Part shown: one piece after another, positions 22,973 to 33,526 of the stretch
Layout of the letters: each line of letters begins with the position of its first letter
How positions within the stretch are numbered: position 1 is the stretch's first letter
Assembly (NCBI RefSeq): GCF_963678635.1
Contig: NC_087064.1
Span: forward strand, 29,244,189 to 29,308,188
Reading direction: 5' to 3'
From: Symsagittifera roscoffensis
Lineage: Eukaryota; Xenacoelomorpha; Acoela; Convolutidae
Length of the DNA stretch: 64,000 nucleotides
The notes under the pieces: model-generated
Told to the model about the DNA's origin: nothing
The model's database searches: none
What the model saw: only the letters and a program-made list of their open reading frames with translations
Made by a program: the position numbers and the translations under genes

Positions 22973-23333
22973 GGAGTTAGTTAGGCCATGACAAAGTTAG
23001 GCCATGACATTTTTGGTCCTGATACTTAATCTTTTTAAACCCCTCATTACACTATAAACTTATGCGTAAAGGGGGGAGCCGTAACATCACGCATTTAGCC
23101 ATAATAAAAGATTATATGTCACCGTATATGCGTTTTTTTTTAATCTTCCCACCTCTTTCCCATCAAGCAACGAACATGGATCATGGTGGGCCTCAAAAAT
23201 CTGACCTTTCTATTGAGAGGCGGAGACGTAACCACTTCACCACCACTCCCCAAGATCATCATTTTGAGCAGGTTTTTGTGAGTGGACTTTTAAAGGGCAA
23301 ACTGGAAAGAGCAGATATAATTTGTTAACTCAC

Positions 23334-24277
23334 TATTGACGTCGTTGTCTCTTCCCAGGAACTCGAATGTCTCACTTGACTCAATCACAGTCCCGTCCAT
23401 GAACACAATCTTAATTTTTCCCACGCTTTCCTTCCAGAAGCTAGTCGTCACTTTCAAACTGGTCGAGTTTAGATGTTCCAGAGTCGCAGTCACGTCGAGT
23501 CCACATATATGGATACTCTTGATGTCCGATTTTGACTTTCCCAGACCTCGCCCTCTAATGTGGACTTTGGTTCGTGAAGCTGTTGGACTGCTCGTTGGAA
23601 GAAAGGTCAGAATCGCCGCCTCGTTGTTGTCGTTGTCGTTGAGGACCGCCGAGGCGGCGGTTGCGGCGCTTCCAGTGCTGAGTAGAGCCACATCTTTGAT
23701 ATTACTCATTGCTTTGAAGTATCCCTGGATAAATTTATCCCTTTTGGGTCCGTGAGGTGGTAGCTGAAACGCCTCATGTTTGCTGACATAAGTTTCTAAC
23801 TGGACCGAACCCTCCTTGGCATCTCGGAAAGTTGGTGCCAGGGCCCTTTTGGGCTTAGAATTCAAAGGAAGAGTAAATGTTTGACCCTTATCCAGCGGGA
23901 TCTCCCACGCTGGTATGTTAATCCTGCCCAGCTTGGTCCTGTCTCTGAACACTTTAATTGTGAGGTAGTCTTTCTCTGTTTTAACTGGGAACTCTTCAAA
24001 ACAGTCCCATTTTGGGTTCCCCGAACGGCTCTGCACTTCTGGAGTTTGAAGGTAGCTTTTAGTAGTTGATTTGTTGATTCGAAACCTACTCGCTCCGTCG
24101 TGTACGTAAAACACGCAAAAGAACATGTTTTTCTGTTGCTTGTCGGTTTCCAAGTTTTCCCCACTGATTAGTCGAACGTAAACTTCTGTCGGTTTGTGTT
24201 TCGGGGGGTTCAATGCAATATTTCCACCAGTGCTTCCGTGATCACTTTTGTTTCCGCCCTTGTTTCTTGATCTTTTG
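23334..24277 (-). CDS. C2-IPT gene, exon with C2 and Sec5-like IPT/TIG domains
   Basis: A long minus-strand frame with strong coding composition. About 24186-23779 encodes a C2-type beta sandwich: EVYVRLISGENLE (strand 1), then SRSGNPKWDCFEEF (the NPxW block of C2 domains) and LTIKVFRDR, which normally follows. About 23574-23343 encodes an IPT/TIG immunoglobulin-like fold: KVHIRGRGLG, SIHICGLDV and a FMDGTVIESSETFEF end. The wording is close to the N-terminal IPT domain of exocyst subunit Sec5 (EXOC2), which binds Ral GTPases. A Ser/Ala/Asn-rich linker joins the two. The exon ends at a GTGAGT donor (23333-23328) after codon position 1. No ATG opens the frame and an in-frame stop lies at 24297, so it is probably an internal exon; the AG at 24279-24278 is one candidate acceptor. 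A C2 followed by a Sec5-like IPT is not an arrangement I can name, so function (membrane or vesicle-linked) is inferred from the domains only. Confidence 0.75.
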
Positions 24278-25405
24278 CTGGTGGATTTTGCGTGTTAATC
24301 CTTCCGCGTTTTAAGTGTAAGCAAATATCACTCTCAAAATTTCAAATAGGGTGGACTAAAACTATAGTTTTATCGATCAGAAAAATAGACTTTCTAATCC
24401 GCAAGTTTAGTGTTCTTTCTATAAAATCAGTTTCTCATATCCATCCCAAACTCTTTTCAGATAAACGTTTCGGCTCAACACTCGTAAACAGATTTCTACG
24501 AAATTTTCCAGTTTCCCAACCCCCTTCTAAAATTATGATACAAAATTGTCTAAAGTTTGTTCATGCAGCAATCCGCATCTAAAAAAGGTTGTAAAAATGT
24601 TTTCACTGTTCACGAGAGCATGATTTATAGCCGTTTAGAACACCCAAAGTCGTTTTAGACAAGCTTTTGTGAACTGAACTTCAGAAAAAGGCAAAGGGGG
24701 GACTGGAAAAAAGTTCGGCTTTTGTTCAACAGAGAAGCGGATTAGTAAAGATAGACTAAAGTCTCTCTCCGTGTACCTCCTCCCTCCCTCCCACCCCCTA
24801 CCCCTCGAAAATTGAAGTTTTTGCAGCTGTAAATAATATTCAGAATAGTTTGCGAGAGAGGCACGAAGACAAACTCTAAAACAGGCTTAGTTTCATCTTG
24901 GAAGAATTAGATTGCAAAGCTTTCCTTTTGCCTGGCATCGTGTGTCCGCCGAAGTTCTCTACGGATTTTTAATTACATCGCTGACGTAAAATAACATGAC
25001 TGCATGGCTTTTATCCTTTTGTCTCACCTTTGAACTTTTTACTTGAAATACATAAGTTCACCTGGTACGATTGTAATGCAACTTGGCACGTGGGCTAATT
25101 ATCATCATTCAAATATTTTTCTCTACATGAATTACCCTGCAAGATTCAGTAATTAAACATTAAGCAGCAGCTTGTACTTTGAGATTAATGAAAGGTGGAA
25201 GAAAAGGAAAAAGAGCCGACCTTTTACTATTTTTGCATTTCGTATAAAGTTGAAATGAGGGAAGTTCAAGGTTATTTCACAGAGAAATTCAATTTAATGC
25301 TAGTTCAAATAACTTTATTCTCAAGATAGCTGAAAAATCGCTCGTGCGAAAAGAAAAATTTTTTTGCGCCCTTTATTTTTCTTCATATGTTGGACTTGGA
25401 GTAGC
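24278..25405. other. Upstream flank or further intron of the C2-IPT gene
   Basis: No exon recognised. Degenerate MITE right-end motifs occur near 24695-24722 (run of G, then ACTGGAAAAAAG) and 25204-25217 (GGAAAAAGAGCC). A C/T-rich stretch (CCTCCCTCCCTCCCACCCCC-like) lies at 24778-24804. Confidence 0.4.
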
Positions 25406-25700
25406 GGCTCTTTTCCAATTCCCCCACTTCACATAAGCATAATTTTTATGGTGTAACAAGGGATTTTGCAAGGTTAAACATGAAGACCAAATATGTGTTT
25501 GTCACGGCCTAATTAGTTCGCATGCCAATTTTCACAACCTTCGGATTTCGTGAACAAAATTTCACTAGTAAAAATTTGCAGGTGGGGGAGGGTTTGGTGG
25601 TTTGGAGGTTGAAGAGCCTCTGAAATTCAAGTTATGAAGATTTAAAATGAAGATTTAAATCTGTAGTTTTTTGAGGGGGGTGGGAAACTGAAAAAGAGCC
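25406..25700. mobile_element. GGCTC MITE, copy with near-perfect 8-bp target duplication
   Basis: The left end GGCTCTTTTCCAATTCCCCC and right end reading GGGAAACTGAAAAAGAGCC form imperfect inverted repeats. Flanking 8-mers GGAGTAGC and GGAGCAGC differ by one base. The first 150 bases are collinear with the copy at 25811-26012 (AATTTTTATGGTGTAACA, GAAGACCAAATATGTG). About 90 extra bases near the right end make it longer. Confidence 0.8.
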
Positions 25701-25810
25701 GGAGCAGCGTAGTCATTCACGCTCAGAGTTTCGTTGCAAACCATCTCCAGCAAAAAATACAAAATTTCCAAGAGTTTTGGTTCTTATCCCTCAAAATGCA
25801 TATTTTTTTC

Positions 25811-26012
25811 GGCTCTTTTTCCTTTTCCCCCACCTCACACGAACATGAATTTTATGGTGTAACGGGTGGTTTTACATGGTTAATTATGAAGACCAAATTT
25901 GTTTGTCATAACCTAATTAGTCCTTATGTCAAATTTCATAATAATTGAACAAAGTGAACATAATTTTTACTGATCAAATTTTGCAGGTGGGGGGGGGGAA
26001 GGAAAAAGAGCC
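25811..26012. mobile_element. GGCTC MITE, copy with perfect 8-bp target duplication
   Basis: A 202-bp element with termini GGCTCTTTTTCCTTTTCCCC and GGAAGGAAAAAGAGCC, and inner inverted blocks CCCCACCT and AGGTGGGG. TTTTTTTC flanks both ends (25803-25810 and 26013-26020). It has no coding potential. With the copies at 22751 and 25406 it defines a family by three independent insertions. Confidence 0.85.
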
Positions 26013-27180
26013 TTTTTTTCTCAAATGTTGTCATGGCTATTTACGTGGGCTACTTTCCTCCTCCAAGGTTATTGATTAAGGTTGATTGTGAAGACTTCTG
26101 TTACATCAGTAAGTTGATGCTCATCGGTTTATTGTTCTGGCTTTCTTTAGATTGTGATGTACTTAAGTTAATTTGGCTCTTTTTCTCCCCCCGCACCTGC
26201 CATTGCCCCTTTTCCTTCCCCCTCTAGTAATATTTACTAATTACCGTCTCTTTGGTTCGCAGAGGATCTATGAAAGGCCTTGCAGCCTGTCTAAGCAGAG
26301 TCCGTTTCTCTTATTTCCCGACATTCCAGACTTAGTTACTTTGCTTAGTGCAGCTCTTTGTTTTGCGACTCAAGGTCGTTTTTTTGGTCCAGAAATTTAA
26401 CGTGGTATCATTATTGCAGCTAGATGTAAAATTTTGTTTACGTTCTCCGATCTCCGATTGTTATGAAAATTGGCCGGCGGACTAATTAGACTATGACAAA
26501 CATAATTGATTATCATACTTAAATTTAGAATTTTTCTGACTGCTGTTCAGAGTCAAGGAAAGAAGTTTTTGAGAAAAATTGAACAAAAATTCGCAAAAAA
26601 AAATAAAATAACTACAATATTTTTTTTCCTTTTTTCCCCTCATTTTATCTCCGTTCACGCTAGGCTTAAAACAAAGTGACGATTTTTCAGCCTGTTGATA
26701 AATACATAAGTGTAGTTTGCATGCCTCGTTTCAAATTCGAAAGATTTAAATCGCCACTCAGGTTTAAGTAGCCCGAAATATGTCAAGCGTCAACTATCCC
26801 AAATTTGCCAAGCTGTAATCACAAGTAAGATTTTTTTTAATTTGAGATCAGGAAATTAGAATTGTTTCTACTTTGGAATCTTCGATGTGGAGAGATCGAG
26901 TTGTGATAGTCGTGACTTTTCATGTTTTCAAAAACTTGTGTTCAATGTTTTTTGGTTGAAATTTTTTATCGGAAAAAACGACAAAACAACGTGATTTTGT
27001 AAAAATTGAAAGTTTCGAAATTTTATTGCTATAATCAATGTAGTTTTTGTCAAAACTATAGGCAACGAAATTGAAAGTCATCAACTTACAGAGTCATTTA
27101 AAGTCAAAAAGTGACAAAGATTTCAAAACGTTAAGAAATGTTAAAAAGAAAAGAATTTAGTTTCATGCTTGCAATCTTGT
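26013..27180. other. Intergenic, MITE end fragment
   Basis: GGCTCTTTTTCTCCCCCC at about 26175-26192, followed by GCACCTGCC, is a lone left end of the same MITE family. Open frames here (26033-26227, 26173-26400) have no domain. Confidence 0.45.
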
Positions 27181-30100
27181 AGACCATTCTCGTCCCGAGG
27201 GGGCGAAAACCGGCACAAAGTTAAGGGTCGCACGCGTTAGTTTTTTGTTACGGATTGAAAAAGGGGTGCATCGAACAGTGATTTTTTTGATAATCCATGA
27301 TTTTAATTTGAGTTAAAGTGTAAGTAAGGACCTCTTGGTCTGCAACTGTCTACAATCCTGAAAAAAATTTCGGTTATAAGTTAGACGTCCTTATCCACGT
27401 GCCATTTTGTTTGTTCATGCAAAGTTGGCGCATACTAGCGAAGTCAGGCGTTCGCATAAATGTGCGCAAGGATGTACTGTGTTTCGGTGGTCGAAGTGTT
27501 CCTCGAAGGAGAGCAACGGAAAGCTACTACTATATCCGTCTGACAAAAATGCTTAAGAGTTCATATTTCAAGACTCACTGGGCTGGCAATGACTAATGTT
27601 ATTTGGCGAGCGTTGAATAATTGTTCGTTAAAAGAAGTTTGAAGAACACCAAGTTCTGTTTTTTAAAAGTGCGGAGAAAACTAGCTTACAACAGCAAAAA
27701 GTCTTTCCCATAACCCACAGTGGTGCGGAGCTGGCAGTGGGTCGGATATCCATTTCGGATCTTTATGAGCCAGCTGTGTGGTTACTTACAACTTCCAAGA
27801 CTGAATATACAGCAGGTCTTCTTTTTCGTCTCTCACAAAAATCGTCCGACTATAAGTCCAAATGGCCAACGAAGTTTCGAATGAATTTTTCGATCGACCT
27901 TACGCAAGAGCATTTATATAACCAATTTCAATATGTACAGCAATTATGTTCATACACATAAATAAAAAGCACAACTGCTTCTCTCATTTTATAGGGATGG
28001 AGGTTTTGAAAGGTTCAAACAATCAAAGCAGCAAATCGTGCAGGGCGGCTGATGGTAACTTAGCCGTTTAATTGAAAGCTTTGTCGTTATTGGCGTGGCA
28101 GCTTTTGCTCTAAGCTTCCTACTTTGCTTTATCGTTCAACAGACTTCAACAAGGCGCGAAGGATAGGAATTGCTTAATCTAATTAATTTTTTTGAGCTTA
28201 GAGATGTCATAAAAATGTTGCCGTTGTCAACAATGTAAAAATCAGACGAAACACTTTCACAAAGCTATGTTTGCCATCAAAACTGATAGGCTGTTCGAAA
28301 CCCATTTCTGCTTCACCAATGATTACGTCTGGTTGATTGAACAAGGACGGTGGGTCTAATAAACGTTAGGTAGGTGTTTATTATGGGATGCAGGGCGACT
28401 TTTCGTCGCAGGATTGTAATAGTAATTCAGCCTCAAAATTATTTTTTTTCGCAACATCAACAAGAGTATCTGTTTTACTGTTTCCAAATCAGCTGGTTTT
28501 GTTATCTCTTTGGCTTGAGTACGGTTGCTTTAGTATCTCCGTGGTTTCAATTGGGCGCTAATTGAGCATAAAAGCAACCAAGCTCTGGAATTCACGGAAA
28601 GAACTACAAATCTTCCTTGCAAACAAGATAGGTTATTGTTTATTACTCCATTGAAATTATTAGAAGACCGTAGTTAACCTTAATGAGGCGTCACAAGCCA
28701 AACAATTTATTTAACAATCTCTATATTCAGCTTGAACGGTCACTCATTGCCTTTTAAAAGCTGGCACCATTCACCCCACTGCTGATTTTCAAAAAATCTT
28801 CGGAGTTTCCCCTTGTTCTTGTGTCGGCAGAAATGTCTTCGCTCAAGTCGTGATGTCACTGATAAACAGTCGTACTTTCCAGATAATCTCCTCTTTTCGC
28901 CCTGAAGGTAGGTTGATCACGGTTAGAGAATTGCCTACTGTAGAATGGTAGCACTACCAGGCACATGAACAAAGTTGACAGAAAAGTCTTGAAGGCTTTG
29001 AAGATATCTTCTTTTAAATGGGTAGCTGTTGCAAATAAAGCTTCAGTAGAGAGAGCGCTTTCAATGGCAAAACTCTTCACAGATACGAACGGCAGTTGTG
29101 TTTTTTTTAGTGACATGGGCACGAAGAAAAGCTAAAGCACAAAAGACTTCTTCTGAGCTGTACCCAAACATGTATAACTCAACTTATTCAACGGGCGCGG
29201 TAAAAAAACAACTCTGTATCCTCATTAGCACAAAGTTTGACCAGCCAAAATGCCAAGCAAGAATCATACACTTGACTTTAATTGGTAGATCATAAATCCT
29301 TTGCTGATTGTGAATAAGCCGAATTCGCTTAAAGACATTTAGCAATCGTACCGTGTGGGGGCGCTACGAGACTTATATGATCGAAATTGAACAAACAAAA
29401 GTTACAACAGTTCGCTGCGTTTGAGCTCTTAAGTTCACGGCTAACATCAAAGCTTTTTTCTTAACTGTCATAACGATCGTTTCATTTGAGAACAAGAACG
29501 TGTGAAGTTGTGTGTCCAAAACTGAAAAAGTTTTTAACTTCTACTATGTGGTGCGGTTTAACAAAAAAAATTAATCATGGAATCAAAATTTCTGATTTTA
29601 GTTAAATTGAAGCCACTTGTCGCTGCAATTTAAATTAATTCTCGACTAATCTAATACGTATTATACAAATTCTCAAAGCAGTATAAATAATGGTCAATTT
29701 AGAAGTTTTCAAGGACTGCTGACGCTGCGTCAGGAAGCAACGCCCTTGATTTTACAACTCAATTCGTTGCAATGCCTAATGTGCCCAGGTCGGCTTTTCT
29801 TTTGCATGAAAGATATCTCTTCTGTACTGATATACAAACATATCAGCTCTGGAGTCATCCTGCCACATCCTGAAGGCTAGTCATCTGGCAGGGTTCCCAT
29901 TTGAAAGATCAATATCAGCCGAAAGAGCATACTGATGCTAACAATAACAGAGAAAAACGAAGATAAAAATTTGCAGCAGGTCGGGTTCTACTAGCAATGA
30001 CTTGTTGGAAGATGCACCTTGGAATATGTTTGTTCCCTTAATTTTGCAGGCTTGTTGTGTTTCACCACTGAAAAGCGATAAAGATACCAGTCGCCATTGA

Positions 30101-31980
30101 TACGGTTTGAAGTTTCATGCGAGGAATGTGTTATGGGAGGAATGTTTCTCTTCTAGTCACATCTTCTTTGTTAGTCTTTGAGTAATATTCTCTGAGTTTT
30201 GTTTCCAAATGTTTTTTAGTCCTTTGAGCTGAGTGAATGCCAAATGGTAAGAATCCGTATGAAATTTTTTCTGCCCAGAAGATGCCTTCTGCAATGAAGT
30301 GCTGGCGACTCTACGTTTCAGATGCTCTTTTGTCAACGAAAGAACGCTGATCTGCCTGTTTGTAAGCACCATACGACTCTAATTCATGCCAGGAATAAAT
30401 GTGGAAAAGTGGAAAAGAAACTAAAAGCTGTCAATAAAGGACCACTTGAAACCTAAGCGATCGCAATGCGGACGGCAAGGAGTTATGTGGTTAGGTTAGC
30501 CTCATTCTTACAGTATTCATCAGGCCAAATTGCGCCGATTGATTCCTGACCAATCGTTAAATGTACACTGGCGATTGGCGTACTTACAAGCAACTGGACG
30601 TATCGGACCAACATAAAGATACTTGCTTTATCAGCTGAGAAGGATTACTTTATCAGTAACTACCTGTAGTTCTATTTGACCGAAACCAGTCCATTCGAGT
30701 TTTTCTTCAAATTCTACAAAATTGACAGACGTTTTCATTTGAGTCTGCTTTTTTTCAACTATGCTGGTAGCGTTGATACACAAGACAGCCAGATTTAAAT
30801 CTTTGTCTGAAAGATAGAGACAATTGACTAATCTAGACGATACCCAGCATTGGCTTGAAAGGGAACCACACAGCTTTAGGCGTTCAAATTTATAGGAATC
30901 CTGAAACACTTCACTTGTAAGAATGGCAGTAACCCTTTCGAGCGAGCTGATCAGCTGCAAACGATTGTTTAAAATAGCGCAAGTGGCATATTATGCAGCG
31001 AGTGTGGTTTCGGCGTTTACCAAACTTGCGTTCGGTAAGCTAATGTGTGCGTTAATTTCCCGGTTCATGGTAGGCATGATGGTCGGATTCGTTTTCGTTG
31101 TGTATACGCTAACTGAATTGGCACTGGTTATGTCGTGATTGTGATTGCAAAACATTTAGTCGGCACTTTGAAGCAATACACCCTTGGTTCTAATGCAGCC
31201 TGACTCAGAGCATTTTCCAGCTCAAGACCTTCGCGGAACATGTAGCCTCTTTGCATGCAAGAAAAGCGCAGCTTTTTTCCGCTGAATGTTTTGCTTTCTA
31301 TGGCAGGGTTTGCACAAAGCGCATCTCCAGCCCATCTTCGCCTCCAAAAAGAATATATACCGGGAAATTAATTTTTGCTCAATTGTTGTAGTTCTGGTGA
31401 AAACCATTGCCACTGCTTTAGATTGACATAGCTCTTACGTTTTTGATTTTTCATGCTTGTTTTTCAATTGACAAAGCGCCTGCTTTGCATTATCTTTTAA
31501 CAATGGATAGAAATTCAACAAGGAAAGGTTGGTCTCGCAGGCAAAATGTTTGGAAGTCTCTCTCATAATGAACAGATCTGAAAGCTGGTACCAAAACAGA
31601 GATTGTTGATGAGAACAATTCATGTTATCAACATTATGAGCCGTGAAATTAGCAAGTAACAAACTACATTGTCCTATGAAGTCATAGTGAAAGATATTTA
31701 ACAACTCATGGCAGTTTTGAAAGTTCAATAACTACCATGTTGGCTCGTAAATCTAACGAGATCCAGTACTTTCCGGGTGTTAAGAAGAAAATATAGGAAG
31801 AAAAAATAGTTGATTGCATCTATTCAAAATGTAAGAAACAAAATACAACTGGAATCTTTTTCCTTTCAACCCACCTGCAAAACTTGACAAATTTGAATAT
31901 TTTTTTCATGTTGTGGTTTAATTGGGCCTAGAAAAGCGTGAATGGTTTTCACACCTAGCCCTATAGAACACTTTTTTAAT
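27181..31980. other. 4.8-kb block without recognised genes
   Basis: Composition is more balanced than the rest of the window and several short open frames occur on both strands (27399-27596, 27737-27961, 28374-28565, 28856-29122, 30631-30960, 30923-31138, 31435-31728), but none shows a domain I know, none is supported by neighbours, and frames overlap on opposite strands. It could be an old element or a decayed gene. No repeat to other parts of this window was found. Confidence 0.35.
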
Positions 31981-32142
31981 AAAAAAACGTTGCTTTAATT
32001 AGGCGGGGAGAAGGAAAAGAGCTCACATAAGTTCAAGTGTGTTGCCAAGTTTCATTTGAAAAGAAAATCATTTGTTTAGTATGTTGTATGGTTCCGTGTT
32101 TTTTATCAATCAAACAAACAAATTAAAAAACTAAAACTATGG
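31981..32142. other. Short intergenic stretch with MITE end motif
   Basis: GGCGGGGAGAAGGAAAAGAGC at about 32002-32022 resembles the right end of the GGCTC MITE family; the left end is not found nearby. Confidence 0.4.
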
Positions 32143-32150
32143 GTTGGCAT
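32143..32150. repeat. 8-bp target duplication, left
   Basis: GTTGGCAT immediately before the hAT element; the identical 8-mer follows it at 33519-33526. Confidence 0.9.
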
Positions 32151-32432
32151 CAGGGGTTTGCAATAAATAATTGACGGAACAATTATTGTCAATATTATTG
32201 ATGGAATAATTGATTGCTGCCAAACTTTATATTGCAATTATTGATTGTTCAAAAACAATACATTGTCGACAATAAAATTATTGTAAACGAGTCAATGTAA
32301 TCACTCTCTCTTCTGATTGGATGACGTTGAAATTTAATTACGATGCATTTTAACGTGTTGTATTTCCGATAAGCGTTGCCATAGCTACTCGTCACTGGCG
32401 TGAAATTCATTTGGTCATTTCTACATTACAGA

Positions 32433-32603
32433 ATGCCGTGAAAGTTTACAAACAAGCAAATCACAGAATTCCTTTTCGCCTGCACCGGGGAAAATGCTCA
32501 CACCTGTCGTTGTGGGAAAGTCCGGAAGCAGAATACACGATTTGGATACAATAATTTGATAAACGAAATTACAACAGTTGAATCATCTACGTCTTCCCAG
32601 AAC
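32433..32603 (+). pseudogene. hAT transposase, N-terminal zinc-finger fragment
   Basis: The frame starting at ATG 32433 hits TGA at the third codon, then runs open as FTNKQITEFLFACTG and later CRCGKVRKQNTRFGYNNLI. The C-x-C-G then G-x-x-NL pattern is that of BED-like zinc fingers in hAT transposases. The following histidine is not where expected (NEI after LI), so the finger is probably broken as well. It ends at the inserted MITE. Confidence 0.65.
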
Positions 32604-33135
32604 CAGGGATGTAAAAAAATATATTTAAACTTTTTAGTATATTTTTAGTCACTTTTCAATACACGTCACACTACCCAAAGAGAAAGTAACAACACAGGAT
32701 ATATTTTATTTCGGGGTCTACTGTGCAATAAACGGATGTCCGCATTTTAATAGCTGCTTATTATGTATGGGGGCAATTGGTAAATTTCAACAGCAAGCAG
32801 ATAGACGGCTGCTAGGACTATTGCGTTAAACACAGATTGGGCGATTTCGGGCACCAGCTAAAGGAAAAATGGCCATGTAAAATATACGTTTTGATTTTGT
32901 AGGGAAATATTTTGGATTAATCGTGCGTCGCTAGTATTCTGACAATTGAATTGTCAATTAGCCAAGCCAAGCCAAGCTTCAATTATTGGCCGAGTTATGT
33001 TGGAAACCTGCTTTGCAATTCAAACAATAATTTTTACGAAAAATAAATATATTTTATTTTTTGAACTGGAAAATAAATTATTTAAATGTATTTATTGTCA
33101 ATATATTTAAATACAATATATTTTTTACATCCCTG
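32604..33135. mobile_element. hAT-like MITE nested inside the hAT element
   Basis: A 532-bp element with termini CAGGGATGTAAAAAAATATA and a complement ending ATTTTTTACATCCCTG. Flanking 8-mers CCCAGAAC (32596-32603) and CCCAGGAC (33136-33143) differ by one base, fitting an 8-bp hAT target duplication. No coding capacity. Inner sequence has ATATTTAAA-type repeats near both ends and a CCAAG triplication near 32962-32976. It is younger than the surrounding hAT copy. Confidence 0.85.
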
Positions 33136-33143
33136 CCCAGGAC

Positions 33144-33374
33144 TATGCTGAAGAAATCCTTGCAAAAAAACTACGTTCCTCTGACGATTCTGTGATTCAA
33201 TGTTTGGATTGGCTTCCTGTCACTTCAAATATTGCCGAGAGACTTTTCAGTCAGACTAAGCACGTGTTTTCACAATACAGAAAAAGACTTTTGCCGAGAC
33301 ACCTCGAAATGCATTTTTTCTTGATGATAAACGAGAGTTTTTGGAGTGTTGAGACTGTTTCAAAAATTTGTTAA
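33144..33374 (+). pseudogene. hAT transposase, C-terminal dimerisation fragment
   Basis: The frame ends with a TAA at 33372-33374. It reads WLPVTSNIAERLFSQTKHVF then RLLPRHLEMHFFLMIN. The TSNxxERLFS, basic residues, LLPxxxE and FLxxN pattern is the hAT family C-terminal dimerisation domain; this version, with LEM and a terminal FW, resembles hAT proteins known from oomycetes and some invertebrates. The catalytic DDE part is missing. Confidence 0.85.
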
Positions 33375-33518
33375 AGAAAAATACAATAATTGTTAGATTT
33401 ATAGCAATACTTAGCAATAATTTCAATAATTGCAATAATTGATTGTTAATTTACGTCTTACAGCAATTATTTATTGTCTCTGAGCAATAGTATTGCAATA
33501 CAATATTACAAACCCCTG

Positions 33519-33526
33519 GTTGGCAT
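33519..33526. repeat. 8-bp target duplication, right
   Basis: GTTGGCAT, identical to 32143-32150. Confidence 0.9.

Larger units (their letters stand above)
13020..23333 (-). other. Large intron (about 10.3 kb) packed with transposon remnants
   Basis: Inferred intron between donor GTGAGT at 23333-23328 and the acceptor AG at 13021-13020, on the minus strand. Both borders fit consensus and the phases match (1 base left, then position 2). The interval contains a microsatellite, foldback fragments, a plus-strand LINE remnant and MITEs, but no further coding exon that I can support. Small undetected exons are possible. Confidence 0.5.
32151..33518 (+). mobile_element. hAT transposon, internally deleted, with perfect 8-bp target duplication
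   Basis: Termini are CAGGGGTTTGCAATA on the left and a complementary TATTACAAACCCCTG on the right, typical CAGGGG-style hAT ends. GTTGGCAT is duplicated exactly on both sides. The 1368-bp element keeps only the two ends of a transposase: an N-terminal zinc-finger region and the C-terminal dimerisation region, with the catalytic core missing. Subterminal sequence is rich in CAATTATTG-type palindromic motifs on both sides, which are likely transposase-binding repeats. It is itself interrupted by a MITE at 32604-33135. Confidence 0.9.

Noticed and set aside
23334-24277. Rel/NF-kB or NFAT transcription factor (IPT domain)
   Set aside because: No Rel homology DNA-binding region; the upstream domain is a C2 fold and the IPT wording is nearer to Sec5.
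30923-31138. Small membrane protein
   Set aside because: Hydrophobic open frame, but no homologue recognised, no start or splice context, and an opposing frame of equal quality overlaps.
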